64,000 nt of DNA, taken from Anaerolineae bacterium. Lineage in GTDB: Bacteria; Chloroflexota; Anaerolineae; Aggregatilineales; Aggregatilineaceae. The notes beneath the pieces are model-generated. The model was not told the origin of the DNA and searched no databases. It saw only the letters and a list, made by a program, of their open reading frames with translations. The translations under genes and the position numbers were made by a program. The stretch lies in NCBI GenBank assembly GCA_018432315.1, contig JAHDLB010000008.1:1-64000 (forward strand), written 5' to 3'. Below are positions 7,084-15,410 of the stretch, piece by piece; within the stretch, counting starts at the first letter, position 1, and each line of letters starts with the position of its first letter.

Positions 7084-8109
7084 ATGAAACTCCCGTCCTC
7101 ATCCACGCTTTCGCTCTCGTTTCTACCGGGCCAGACATTCGCGCTGGCCTTGTGCATTCTGGCCCTGATCGCCGGGGCGAGCGAGGCCGCCGCGCGGCTG
7201 TGGCTCGACGGTTCGAGCGTGCCGGTCGCCGTCGGCAGCGCGAATACCACCTTCGACCAGAAAATCGGGCTGCTCGACGACCTGGCGGCGCGCGAGGGCG
7301 GCGTCGACTGCATCCTGCTGGGCAGCTCGGTCGTGCTCAACAGCCTCGACCCGGCGCTGATCGCCGGGGCGTATACCGCGCGGGCCGGCCAGCCGCTGAC
7401 GTGCTTCAACTTCGGCATCCCCGCGCTCACCGCCAGGACCGGCGGGCCTATCGCCGAGCTGCTCGTCGAGCGCTACCGGCCCCGGCTGCTGGTCTATGGG
7501 CTGACGCTGCGGGCGGTGGCCGAGGGCGCGTCGGATTCGGGGCGCATCTACGCCGACATCACCGGGACGCCCTGGGTGCGCTACGAGCGCGGCGCGTTCT
7601 CGGTCACCGGCTGGCTGACGGAACACTCGTCGGCGTTCCGGCATTACCTCGCCTATCGCAACTGGATGAAGCACGAGTTCGCCAACCGCCTCAGCGAGCA
7701 CAAGCGCGCCCCGCGCAGCGGCTACACGCCGTTCGTTTCCACGCGCCCGCTCGACCCGGCGACGATCAGCACGCCGCCCTATTTCGATCCCTTCGCCTTC
7801 TCGCCCCAGGAACTGGCCGGGCTGGACCGGGTGCTGGCGCTGCACGGTCAGACGCAGGTCGTGCTGGTCGACATGCCGCTGCCGCAGTTCTTCCGCGAGC
7901 AGTTCGACGGCGGCGCGGGGGCGTATGCGGCGTACATCGACGAGCTGGGCGCGCGGGCCGCGGCGGCGGGTGTGCCGTTGTGGCAGACCAACCCGCTCGA
8001 CATGATCCCCGGTGACGGTTGGGCACAGGACGGGCAGCACGTCAACGCGACGGGCGCGCGCATCCTCAGCCGCTGGCTGGGCGAGCGGCTTGCGCATGGG
8101 GAGGGGTGA
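7084..8109 (+). CDS. Membrane-anchored SGNH/GDSL-like protein 1 (DltD/AlgJ-like)
   Basis: A 341-residue protein with an N-terminal membrane anchor (about residues 15-35) and an extracytoplasmic SGNH-type domain. The nucleophile block is LLGSSVV (Ser81/Ser82), and the C-terminal catalytic pair is Asp316/His319 in DGQHVNATGAR, the DxxH pattern of SGNH hydrolases. Such proteins partner MBOAT acyltransferases to move acyl groups onto surface polymers (DltD, AlgX/J, PatB types). It is followed at 6 bp by a paralogue and then by MBOAT and ACP genes, so they form one unit. The ATG is only six bases after tRNA-Ser and has no visible ribosome site, so the start is the weakest part. The acyl acceptor is unknown. 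Confidence 0.75.
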   Translation: MKLPSSSTLSLSFLPGQTFALALCILALIAGASEAAARLWLDGSSVPVAVGSANTTFDQKIGLLDDLAAREGGVDCILLGSSVVLNSLDPALIAGAYTARAGQPLTCFNFGIPALTARTGGPIAELLVERYRPRLLVYGLTLRAVAEGASDSGRIYADITGTPWVRYERGAFSVTGWLTEHSSAFRHYLAYRNWMKHEFANRLSEHKRAPRSGYTPFVSTRPLDPATISTPPYFDPFAFSPQELAGLDRVLALHGQTQVVLVDMPLPQFFREQFDGGAGAYAAYIDELGARAAAAGVPLWQTNPLDMIPGDGWAQDGQHVNATGARILSRWLGERLAHGEG

Positions 8110-8115
8110 TCTGCC

Positions 8116-9174
8116 GTGACGCTGCGACGACTCTGGCGCGACTATCGACCCCGCACGCTGAAGCTCACGCCCCCGGCAGGCTACACGCTCGTCCTGGCGG
8201 CGGCCTTCGTGGCGATCTACGTTCTCCTCATCGAGGCCGTGCTGCGCGTGCCCGCCGTCCAGTCGAGGCTTCCCGCGCCGAGCGTGCGAAACCAGCACGT
8301 CGACTTCGAGATCAAGCTCCAGCGCCTGCGCGAGATGGGGAGCGTAGACTGCGTATTTCTCGGCACCTCGATCGTGGATCGCGGCCTGAGCCCGGCGGAT
8401 TTCGAGCAGGCGTACCAGGCCGCTGCCGGGCAGCCGATCACCTGCTTCAACTTCGGCGTAGACGGCGCGGGCGAGTATACGGGCGTGCTGCTGGCGCAGT
8501 ATGTCACGCGCGTGGTACAGCCGCGCCTGCTCGTGTTCGGCGTGTCGCCCCGGTTGGGCAATGACGGGGATGGAGGCTCGCTGGCCGCGCTGCCCTGGCT
8601 CAAATACCAGCAGGGCCAGTTCTCGCTGCACGGTTGGCTGGCCGAGCATTCCAGGCTCTACGGTTACAGCCGCCCGCTGGTCAATGCCTTTTTCAATACC
8701 CTCAGCGGGGACAGGCGAGCGTATCTCGACCGGATGATCCTGGCGAACGGGTTCTATCCCACCGACGAACGCATCACATTTCCCATTCCGTCCGGCGATC
8801 GGGGCCGCCTGGAGCGCTCGAACTACGCGATTAGCGAGGCGTGGCTGAGCCGGCTGGACGAAATGCTGGCCTTTCACCGCCCCCCGCAAACGCGCGTCGT
8901 CATCGTCGAAATGCCGGTCCATCCCGTGGCGCTGGAGGGCCGCGCCGACCGGCAGAGCGACTACGCGGATTCGATGGCGGCGATCGGGGCGCGCACCGAG
9001 GCGAAGGGCGTCCCGTTTTTCACGACCAACCACCTGGAGGCGTTGGTCGCCGATGAGAACTGGGCGGACTTCAACCACCTGAACGCGACGGGCGCGCGGG
9101 TGATCAGCCGCTGGCTGGGCGAGCGAGTCGGTGAGGCGGTCGAGGAGGGGGCATTCGGGGCCCTCGCAGATTAG
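8116..9174 (+). CDS. Membrane-anchored SGNH/GDSL-like protein 2 (paralogue of the preceding gene)
   Basis: A 352-residue protein with a transmembrane segment at about residues 23-42 and an SGNH-like domain. The nucleophile block FLGTSIVDRGLS places Ser85; the C-terminal pair is Asp318/His321 in WADFNHLNATGAR. It shares with its neighbour the CFNFG segment, the YGL/FGV strand, GWLTEHS/GWLAEHS and the NATGAR-ISRWLGER ending, so the two arose by duplication. The start is GTG 8116 with GGGGAGGGG just upstream. MBOAT follows 12 bp downstream. Role: probable acyl-transfer partner or esterase acting outside the membrane; substrate not deducible. Confidence 0.78.
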   Translation: MTLRRLWRDYRPRTLKLTPPAGYTLVLAAAFVAIYVLLIEAVLRVPAVQSRLPAPSVRNQHVDFEIKLQRLREMGSVDCVFLGTSIVDRGLSPADFEQAYQAAAGQPITCFNFGVDGAGEYTGVLLAQYVTRVVQPRLLVFGVSPRLGNDGDGGSLAALPWLKYQQGQFSLHGWLAEHSRLYGYSRPLVNAFFNTLSGDRRAYLDRMILANGFYPTDERITFPIPSGDRGRLERSNYAISEAWLSRLDEMLAFHRPPQTRVVIVEMPVHPVALEGRADRQSDYADSMAAIGARTEAKGVPFFTTNHLEALVADENWADFNHLNATGARVISRWLGERVGEAVEEGAFGALAD

Positions 9175-9186
9175 GACGAAATCACC

Positions 9187-10611
9187 ATGACAATCACTTC
9201 ATTCTCATTCGCCGGGTACGTGCTGCTCGTCCTGGCGCTGTATTACGCGCTGCCGCGCCGCCCGCAGAATATCCTGCTGCTGGTCGCGTCGTATACCTTC
9301 TACCTGACGTGGTCGTGGTGGTACGCGCTCGTGCTGGCGATCCTCACGCTGGCGAATTTCGCGCTGGCCGGGCGCATCCGCGCCGGGGGAACGCCCCGGC
9401 GGGCCGCGCTGTGGGCCGGGGTGGGGATCAACCTGGCGGCGCTGGCCGTGTTCAAGTACGAGGATTTCTTCGTGCCGGACCTGCTTGCCCGGCTCGACAC
9501 CTGGGGCGTGGAGAGCGGCGCGGGCGGCCTGTCCGTCCTGCTGCCGGTCGGCATGTCGTTCTACATCGTCGCCGTGATCTCGTACCTGATCGACGTGTAC
9601 CGCAAGCAGGTCGCGCCCGCCACCGATCTGGTCGACTTCGCGCTGTACATGGCGTATTTTCCCAAGCTGCTGTCCGGCCCCATCGAGCGCGCGCGGGACT
9701 TTCTGCCCCGGCTGGCCGCGCCCCGCGTGGTGGACAACGACCAACTGGCGCGCAGCTTCACGCTCATCGTGCTGGGGGCGGTGCGCAAGCTGGTGCTGGC
9801 CGACACGCTCACGCTTATGCTGCCGCGCGGCGTGTTTGCCAATCCCGACCAGTTCGGCGCGCCCCAGTTGATCGGCTACCTGCTGATCTATGCCCTGGCG
9901 CTGTACAACGATTTCGCCGGGTACACCAACATCGTGCGCGGCGTCAGCGGCCTGTTCGGGATCGAGCTGGCAGCCAACTTCGCCACGCCGTATTTCTCGC
10001 GCAACCTGACCGAGTTCTGGAACCGCTGGCATATCACCCTGTCGCACTGGCTGCGCGACTACATCTACTTCCCGACCAGCCGCGCCCTGCTGCGCCGCAA
10101 TCCCAGCCGGACCAACGTGCCCAACCTGCTGCTGCCGCCGATGCTGACCATGCTCGCCAGCGGGCTGTGGCACGGCCCCGGCTGGAGCATGCTGCTGTGG
10201 GGCGCGCTGCACGGCGTCTACCTCGTCGGCGAGCGCCTGCTGGCCCTGTGGCGACCGGCAGGCCCGCCCCAACACCAACCGCGCTGGCGCCAGACGCTCG
10301 CTATGCTATTCGTGGTGACGCTGGTCGTGCTCGCCTGGGTGCCGTTCCGCACGCCGGACGTGCCGCGCGCCCTCGAATACTGGCAGGGGATGCTCGATTT
10401 CTCGGACCTGCGCCGCCCGACGGTGCGAGTTTTTGTTGTCATTCTGCCCGCATTGTGGTTAGACTGGGTGCAGTACCGGCGCGGTGACGAGCTGGTGTTT
10501 CTGCGATGGCCGCGGCTGGCCCAGGCGGCGCTGCTGGCGCTGGCGATCCTGGCGTTGTTCCTGACGAGCCAGGTCGACACCGGCGCGCCGTTCGTTTACC
10601 AGGGATTCTAA
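9187..10611 (+). CDS. MBOAT-family membrane O-acyltransferase (DltB/AlgI-like)
   Basis: A 474-residue polytopic membrane protein with family landmarks in order: LPVGMSFYIVAVISYLIDVYR (residues 120-139), YFPKLLSGPIERARDFLP (157-174), FWNRWHITLSHWLRDYIYFP (277-296) and GLWHGPGWSMLLWGALHG (326-343). His329 in GLWHG is the expected catalytic residue. MBOAT proteins such as DltB and AlgI pass acyl groups across the membrane to an outside acceptor. Here the gene sits between two SGNH partners and an acyl carrier protein, the same set as DltB, DltD and DltC. Which acyl group and acceptor are used cannot be told from sequence. Confidence 0.92.
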   Translation: MTITSFSFAGYVLLVLALYYALPRRPQNILLLVASYTFYLTWSWWYALVLAILTLANFALAGRIRAGGTPRRAALWAGVGINLAALAVFKYEDFFVPDLLARLDTWGVESGAGGLSVLLPVGMSFYIVAVISYLIDVYRKQVAPATDLVDFALYMAYFPKLLSGPIERARDFLPRLAAPRVVDNDQLARSFTLIVLGAVRKLVLADTLTLMLPRGVFANPDQFGAPQLIGYLLIYALALYNDFAGYTNIVRGVSGLFGIELAANFATPYFSRNLTEFWNRWHITLSHWLRDYIYFPTSRALLRRNPSRTNVPNLLLPPMLTMLASGLWHGPGWSMLLWGALHGVYLVGERLLALWRPAGPPQHQPRWRQTLAMLFVVTLVVLAWVPFRTPDVPRALEYWQGMLDFSDLRRPTVRVFVVILPALWLDWVQYRRGDELVFLRWPRLAQAALLALAILALFLTSQVDTGAPFVYQGF

Positions 10612-10633
10612 CCCGTTCGAGGCGGTGTACACC

Positions 10634-10885
10634 ATGGACCGAACCGAAGTCAAAGACAAAATCCGCACCTTCGTGCTCAACGAGCTGATCCGCAATCCCG
10701 GCTATGGCCTGGGGGACGACGAGCCGATGATCACCGGCGGCCTGATCGATTCCTTCTCGCTGGCCTATTTTGGTGTGTACGTCGAGGAGACGTTCGACAT
10801 CTACATCCCCGACACCGATCTGACGGTCGCCAACCTGGATACGCTCAACCAGATGGTCGACCGCGTGATGCAGGACGCGTCCTGA
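10634..10885 (+). CDS. Acyl carrier protein (DltC-like position)
   Basis: An 83-residue four-helix carrier domain. The phosphopantetheine site is Ser40 in GGLIDSFSL, matching the DSF form of the DSL motif. The protein is acidic, typical of carriers. ATG 10634 is preferred over GTG 10625 because GAGGCGG lies at the right distance. It follows the MBOAT gene by 22 bp. A carrier directly after an MBOAT gene recalls DltC, which hands a thioester-bound group to DltB. No adenylation (DltA-like) enzyme is in the window, so the loading enzyme and cargo are unknown. Confidence 0.87.
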   Translation: MDRTEVKDKIRTFVLNELIRNPGYGLGDDEPMITGGLIDSFSLAYFGVYVEETFDIYIPDTDLTVANLDTLNQMVDRVMQDAS

Positions 10886-10930
10886 AACGGGGCGCGCGTT
10901 CCGGTGTATGGCACCGGTAAAGGGCGGCGT

Positions 10931-12289
10931 ATGTGGCGGCGCGTGATAGTGGTTGCGGGAGCGGGGCTGCTCGCGGCGGTGGCGGCGAGCGCGTGCGGAT
11001 CCGGCGCGCCCGCGTCTGTCGAGGCGCCGCGCGGCCTGGAGCCGACCATCGCGGCGCAAGCGGCCTCGACCGAAACGCTCATTTCGTCGCGTAGCGCGGA
11101 CGGCGCTTTACCCGACCAGGCCGCGCAGGCCACGCCCACCCCACAGCCGACGCGCGATCCGCTCCGCATCCAGCTCTGGTGGCCCGACGAGTTATATCCC
11201 AAAGCCGATACCGACGCCGAGCGGGTGCTGCTCGACCAGTTCGACGGCTTCCGGCAGACCTACGCGACGTATAACTTCGAGGTGCGGCGCAAGCGCGCCA
11301 GCGGCCTGGGCGGCATCCTGCCCACGCTGCGGACGGCGCTCCCGGTCGCGCCGCGCGCCGTTCCCGACCTGACGCTGATGCGCCGCTCGGACATGCTCGC
11401 CGCGGCCACCGAGGGGCTGATCGTGCCGCTCGAAGACTGGCTGCCCACCGACATCCTCAACGGGCTGGTACCGGGCACGCGCGCGCTCGGCGAGATCGAC
11501 GGCGTGCTGTACGGGCTGCCCTACGTGCTCAATATCTATCATGTGGTTTACCGTTCGTCGGTGTTCGACGAGCCGCTGCTGAGCTTCGACGACGTGCTCG
11601 ACCAGGCGCCGGAATACCTGTTCCCGGCGGGTGCCGGGACGGGCACGCTCGTCAGTTGGACGGTCCTGCTGCAATACCTGGCGGCGGGCGGCGCGCTGGT
11701 GGATGCCGGCGGCAATCCGGCCCTGGATCGAAATGCGCTGCTGGCGGTGCTGGACTATTACGAGCGAGCCGTCGCGCTGGGCATCTTCGATCCCGCGTTG
11801 CTGGATTACACGCAGTTCGACGTGTATTGGGACGCCTTCGAGGCCGGTGAAGCGAACATGGTGATGGTCGACACGGCGACCTACTTCAAGCGCCGCGAGG
11901 ACGTGCCGAACGTCGGGCTGGCGCCGGTGCCGACGCACGACGGGGATTCGCTGACCGCGCTGGATGGCTGGATGTGGGTGCTGACCACGCAGGACCCGGA
12001 CCACCAGCGGCAGGCGCGCGCGTTCCTGTCGTGGATGATGCGCATCAACCAGCACAGCACGTTAACCGAGGCGCTGGGGATGCTGCCGTCGCAGTTGGGC
12101 GCCCTGCGCCTGTGGGACGACAGCGAATACGCCGCCTTCGCCCAGGACCTGCTCGCCACCGCGCGGATCATCCCGGCGGCCCAGCGCAACAACGCCGCCG
12201 CCGTGGCGCTCGAAAGCGCCCTGAGCGACGTGCTGAACGGGACGCCCGCCCTGCAGGCCGCCGAGGACGCGCTGGCAAGCCTCGATTGA
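10931..12289 (+). CDS. Extracellular solute-binding lipoprotein (ABC transporter family 1-like)
   Basis: A 452-residue lipoprotein. The signal peptide MWRRVIVVAGAG has a lipobox ending VAASAC near residue 21, followed by a Pro/Thr/Ala linker with TPTPQPT. The body resembles sugar-type periplasmic binding proteins: IQLWWPDELY, EDWLPTDILNGL, ALGEIDGVLYGLPYVLN and LDGWMWVLTTQ, then DPDHQRQARAFLSWMM. No permease or ATPase gene is adjacent, which is unusual for a functional importer; it may use components elsewhere or serve another binding role. ATG 10931 is preceded by AAAGGGCGG; an earlier GTG at 10904 would spoil the signal peptide. It lies 45 bp after the acyl carrier protein on the same strand. 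Confidence 0.82.
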   Translation: MWRRVIVVAGAGLLAAVAASACGSGAPASVEAPRGLEPTIAAQAASTETLISSRSADGALPDQAAQATPTPQPTRDPLRIQLWWPDELYPKADTDAERVLLDQFDGFRQTYATYNFEVRRKRASGLGGILPTLRTALPVAPRAVPDLTLMRRSDMLAAATEGLIVPLEDWLPTDILNGLVPGTRALGEIDGVLYGLPYVLNIYHVVYRSSVFDEPLLSFDDVLDQAPEYLFPAGAGTGTLVSWTVLLQYLAAGGALVDAGGNPALDRNALLAVLDYYERAVALGIFDPALLDYTQFDVYWDAFEAGEANMVMVDTATYFKRREDVPNVGLAPVPTHDGDSLTALDGWMWVLTTQDPDHQRQARAFLSWMMRINQHSTLTEALGMLPSQLGALRLWDDSEYAAFAQDLLATARIIPAAQRNNAAAVALESALSDVLNGTPALQAAEDALASLD

Positions 12290-12358
12290 CCCCCGTGCCC
12301 GCGTGGTGGCGCGGTGCCTTCCCCCCGGTTCAGTCTTTCTCCGCCCGGCGACGGGCGC

Positions 12359-12727
12359 TCAGGGCAGCAGCTTCTCGATCTCGTTCAACAGGTCCGGCAG
12401 GCGGAGCGGCTTGGTCAGGTAGATGTTGGCACCGGCCTGCATCGCGCGCTCGATGGCCTCGGATTCGGTGCGCGCCGAGATGACCACGACCGGCAGCGTG
12501 GCAAACGCGGGAGTGGACCGCAGGCGGCGGCACACTTCGAAGCCGTCGATGTCGGGCAGCATCAGGTCGAGCAGCAGCACGTCGGGATGTACCTGCCGGG
12601 CCGTGTCCAGGCCGGCCTGGCCGCTGTACACGCCGTGCACTTCGAATCCCTTCATCGTGAGAAACGTCGTCAGCAGGTCCACCATGGTGGGTTCATCATC
12701 GACGATCAGGACGGTTTTGCCAGTCAT
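12359..12727 (-). CDS. Single-domain response regulator
   Basis: A 122-residue receiver domain with no output domain. Asp10/Asp11 (IVDDEP), phospho-acceptor Asp54 (LLLDLMLPDIDG), the switch region VVVISAR and the Lys in LTKPL are all present, so it should be phosphorylated by a histidine kinase and act by protein contact, as in phosphorelays or motility-type signalling. No kinase gene is adjacent. It lies 18 bp downstream of the GNAT-like pair on the same strand, so it may be co-transcribed with them. It converges with the solute-binding lipoprotein gene. Confidence 0.93.
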   Translation of the reverse strand: MTGKTVLIVDDEPTMVDLLTTFLTMKGFEVHGVYSGQAGLDTARQVHPDVLLLDLMLPDIDGFEVCRRLRSTPAFATLPVVVISARTESEAIERAMQAGANIYLTKPLRLPDLLNEIEKLLP

Positions 12728-12745
12728 GGTTCCTCTCTCTGCTTG

Positions 12746-13921
12746 CTACCGGGGCGCCAGCGCCCGCTCGTAGAAGCGATACTGTCGATAGCGTTCTCCC
12801 CCCAACGCGAGGACCAGGCGGTCCATCGGCTCGTTGGTTTCCAGCACCCAGCCCGCGTCCGCCGAGCGCCAGATCGTTTCGTCGTACAGCTCCTGAAAAA
12901 TCTCGAACAGCCGGGCGAACAGGGCGGCCTCGACCCCGATGCCCCGGTACCCTTCATTCACGCCCAGCAGCGCGATGCGAATCCGCGCGATTTTGGGCCG
13001 GATCTTCCAGTGCCACAGCGCCTGGGCCAGGCTGACGATCTCCGGCTTGCCGGGCCGCGGATAGACGCGGTGCAGCACCTGGTTGAGGTCCGGGAACGCG
13101 AGCAAAAACGCCACCGGCTTATCCTCGACGGACGCGAACAGGGTCAGGCGCGGCTCCAGGAAGCGGCCCAGGTCTTTCACCAACTCGTCCAACTCCTCGT
13201 CGGAGAGCGGGACGAATCCCCAGTTGTCGTCCCACGCCTCGTTGTAGATCGCCCGCAGCGTCTCCAGCTCCGCCTTGACGCGCCTGCCGTCGAGCGTGCG
13301 CACGGAGATCTTGCGGCGGGCGTTGTTCCGGCGCGCCACGCGCAGCGCCTGTTCGAGCGACTTGGACGCGTGAAACTTCTCCAGCGTGAAGTGATAACTG
13401 TACAGGTCCATCACTTTGTCGAAGCCGGGCGCGTTGTCGAGCAGGCGCGGGTAGTACGCGTAATTGTACGGGGTCAGCACGGCGGGCACGGCGTCGTAGC
13501 CGTTGAGCAGAACGCCGCATTCGTCATTCGTCGAGAAGCTGGCCGGGCCGCGGATCGCGTCGTAGCCCATCCCGCGGACGTGCGCCGCTGCCGTGTCGAG
13601 CAGCGCGTTGGCGACGTCCTGGTCGTCGATGGACTCGAACAGGCCGAAGAAGCCGATGTGCTCGTGGTGGAACTCGTTGTGGCGGTGGTTGACGAACGCC
13701 GCCACCGTCCCCACGGGCTGGTCGCCGCGCCACGCCATGAAATACTCGCCTTCCAGGTGTTTCCAGGTGGGGTTTTTGCGCTTGTCGAGCTTGTGCCGGA
13801 CCATCGACACCAACTGCGGCACCCAGTACGGGCTGCCCCGGTAATGGGTCCACGGAAAGCGCAGGAACGTTTCGTAATCCGCCTTCGACGCCACCTTGCG
13901 CACAGAAACCGGCGCGACCAT
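12746..13921 (-). CDS. GNAT-fold protein, copy 1 of a tandem pair; function unknown
   Basis: A 391-residue cytoplasmic protein. The N-terminal part has VGTVAAFVNHRHNE and GFFGLFESIDDQDVANALLDTAAAHVRGMGYDAIRGP, which reads like a GNAT acetyltransferase core (strand plus acyl-CoA helix). The C-terminal half, with VAFLLAFPDLNQVLHR, EGYRGIGVEAALFARLFEI and AGWVLETNEPM, looks like a second degenerate GNAT domain. Proteins of this double-GNAT type are common in environmental genomes with no assigned substrate. It is closely similar along its length to the upstream neighbour. A GGGGAG site lies just before the ATG at 13921. Confidence 0.72.
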   Translation of the reverse strand: MVAPVSVRKVASKADYETFLRFPWTHYRGSPYWVPQLVSMVRHKLDKRKNPTWKHLEGEYFMAWRGDQPVGTVAAFVNHRHNEFHHEHIGFFGLFESIDDQDVANALLDTAAAHVRGMGYDAIRGPASFSTNDECGVLLNGYDAVPAVLTPYNYAYYPRLLDNAPGFDKVMDLYSYHFTLEKFHASKSLEQALRVARRNNARRKISVRTLDGRRVKAELETLRAIYNEAWDDNWGFVPLSDEELDELVKDLGRFLEPRLTLFASVEDKPVAFLLAFPDLNQVLHRVYPRPGKPEIVSLAQALWHWKIRPKIARIRIALLGVNEGYRGIGVEAALFARLFEIFQELYDETIWRSADAGWVLETNEPMDRLVLALGGERYRQYRFYERALAPR

Positions 13922-13945
13922 CGTCTCCCCTTTCCCCTCGTTCCC

Positions 13946-15103
13946 TCAGACCAGCGACCGCTGGTAAAAGCGGTAGCGTTTGTACAGCTCGCCGTTGAAG
14001 GCGTCGCACAGGCGGATCATCGGCTCGTTGGTTTCGAGCACCCACCCGCCATCGGCATATTCCCAGTTGCCCATCGCGATCGCCGCTTTGAAGACCTCGA
14101 CGAACATCGCGGACTCGACGCCGATGTTGCGGTAGCCCTCCTCGACGCCCATCAGCATCACGCGAAACCGCGTGAGCTTGGGGCGCACTTTCCAGTGCCA
14201 CAACACTTGCAGCAGGCTGACGATCTCCGGCTTGCCGGGCCGCGGATAGGCGCGGTGCAGCACCTGGTTCATGTCCGGGATGCCGAGCAGGAAGGCGACC
14301 GGCCTGCCATCGACCTCCGCGAAGAAGGCCAGCCGCGGCTCGAAGAACCGGCCCAGGCCCGCCACCATCTCGTCGAGTTCTTCGTCCGAGAACGGGACGA
14401 ACCCCCAGTTTTTCTCCCAGGCTTTGTTGTAGATCTGCTTCAGCTTCCAGAATTCCTCTTTCAGGTTCTTCAGGTCCAGCGTCTTGACGACGATCCCCCG
14501 GCGCTTGTTGTTCAGCTCGGTGACGCGCAGCAGCTTGGCGAATTTCTTCTCGGCGCGGTTGACGCCCTCCAGCGTGAACTTGTAGCTGTAGAGATCCATG
14601 ACCTTGTCGTAGCCGGGCGCGTTCTCGATCAGCCGCTGGTAGTACGGGTAGTTATACGGCATCAGCACGCGCGGTGGATCATCGAAGCCGTCGATCAACA
14701 GCGCGCATTCGTCGTTGGTCGAAAACGTGGCCGGTCCGCGGATCGCGTCGCAGCCCCGCCCGCGGACGTGTTCGGCGGCAGTTTCGAGCAGGGCGGTGGC
14801 GACGTCCTGATCGTCGATCGTGTCGAACAGGCCGAAGAAGCCGATATTTTCGCTGTAATACTCGTTGTGGCGGTGGTTGACGAAGGCGGCGATGGTGCCG
14901 ACCGGGCGGTCACCTTGCCAGGCGACGAAGTACTCGCCGTCCATGTGGTGCCACGAGGGATTCTTCTGCTGGTCGAGGTGCTCGCGCTTCATCGACAGCA
15001 GGGTGGGCACCCAGTACGGGTTGCCCCGGTAGAGCGTCCACGGAAAATTCACGAGAGCATCGCGCTCACGTTTGGTTTCGACCTTGCGAACGACGAGAGC
15101 CAT
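13946..15103 (-). CDS. GNAT-fold protein, copy 2 of a tandem pair; function unknown
   Basis: A 385-residue paralogue of the downstream gene with the same ordered blocks: PWTLYRGNPYWVPTLLSM, VGTIAAFVNHRHNEYY, GFFGLFDTIDDQDVATALLE, RGPATFSTNDEC, NWGFVPFSDEELDEM and GGWVLETNEPMIRL. ATG 15103 is chosen because the protein then aligns with the start of its twin and GGGAG lies about 11 bases upstream; the frame extends to a GTG at 15121. The pair is separated by 24 bp and clearly arose by tandem duplication. Substrate unknown. Confidence 0.72.
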   Translation of the reverse strand: MALVVRKVETKRERDALVNFPWTLYRGNPYWVPTLLSMKREHLDQQKNPSWHHMDGEYFVAWQGDRPVGTIAAFVNHRHNEYYSENIGFFGLFDTIDDQDVATALLETAAEHVRGRGCDAIRGPATFSTNDECALLIDGFDDPPRVLMPYNYPYYQRLIENAPGYDKVMDLYSYKFTLEGVNRAEKKFAKLLRVTELNNKRRGIVVKTLDLKNLKEEFWKLKQIYNKAWEKNWGFVPFSDEELDEMVAGLGRFFEPRLAFFAEVDGRPVAFLLGIPDMNQVLHRAYPRPGKPEIVSLLQVLWHWKVRPKLTRFRVMLMGVEEGYRNIGVESAMFVEVFKAAIAMGNWEYADGGWVLETNEPMIRLCDAFNGELYKRYRFYQRSLV

Positions 15104-15229
15104 ACAGTAGTTATCTCCCACCCGCGACGATGATGACAGGTTCCGACAATCTTACTGCGCATAGAACGGACGGCAAAAAACGGCCTTTGGTTGCTTTGTC
15201 CAAACTTTCTCAAAAACGGCGGTTTTCTC

Positions 15230-15258
15230 TTGACAGTCCCCGGCGCGTCTGGTATGCT
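15230..15258 (+). promoter_or_regulatory. Sigma-70-type promoter of tRNA-Asn
   Basis: A perfect -35 TTGACA (15230-15235), a 17-base spacer and -10 TATGCT (15253-15258), placing initiation a few bases before the tRNA at 15270. Confidence 0.88.
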
Positions 15259-15269
15259 TTTGGGCACCT

Positions 15270-15344
15270 TCCTGAGTAGCTCAACGGCAGAGCATCCGGC
15301 TGTTAACCGGAGGGTTGTAGGTTCGAATCCTACCTCAGGAGCCA
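15270..15344 (+). tRNA. tRNA-Asn (anticodon GTT), with encoded CCA
   Basis: The 75-base cloverleaf has acceptor TCCTGAG pairing with CTCAGGA, D-arm with AGCTCAACGGCAGAGC, anticodon loop ctGTTaa closed by TCCGG/CCGGA, T-arm GTAGG-TTCGAAT-CCTAC, discriminator G and encoded CCA. A promoter lies directly upstream and a terminator directly downstream, so it is a free-standing single-gene unit. Confidence 0.97.
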
Positions 15345-15350
15345 CCCGCC

Positions 15351-15387
15351 AAGCCCCTACCCGCGCCGGTAGGGGCTTGTTGTTTTT
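15351..15387 (+). terminator. Rho-independent terminator of tRNA-Asn
   Basis: An 11-bp stem AAGCCCCTACC pairs with GGTAGGGGCTT across a six-base loop, followed by TTGTTTTT. It begins six bases after the tRNA CCA. The M29 peptidase on the opposite strand ends 24 bp further on. Confidence 0.9.
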
Positions 15388-15410
15388 CCGCACACCTCGC
15401 CCGGCGGGCG

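Noticed and set aside
10931-12289. Calling a complete sugar ABC importer
   Set aside because: Only the binding protein is present; the ABC genes at 37332-39007 are of the exporter type.
12342-12357. CGCCCG-GCGA-CGGGCG hairpin between convergent genes
   Set aside because: No T-run on either side, so it is not a convincing intrinsic terminator.
12314-15133. 939-codon plus-strand frame over the GNAT-like twins
   Set aside because: Both twins on the other strand have clear homologous blocks and ribosome sites; this frame is their shadow.
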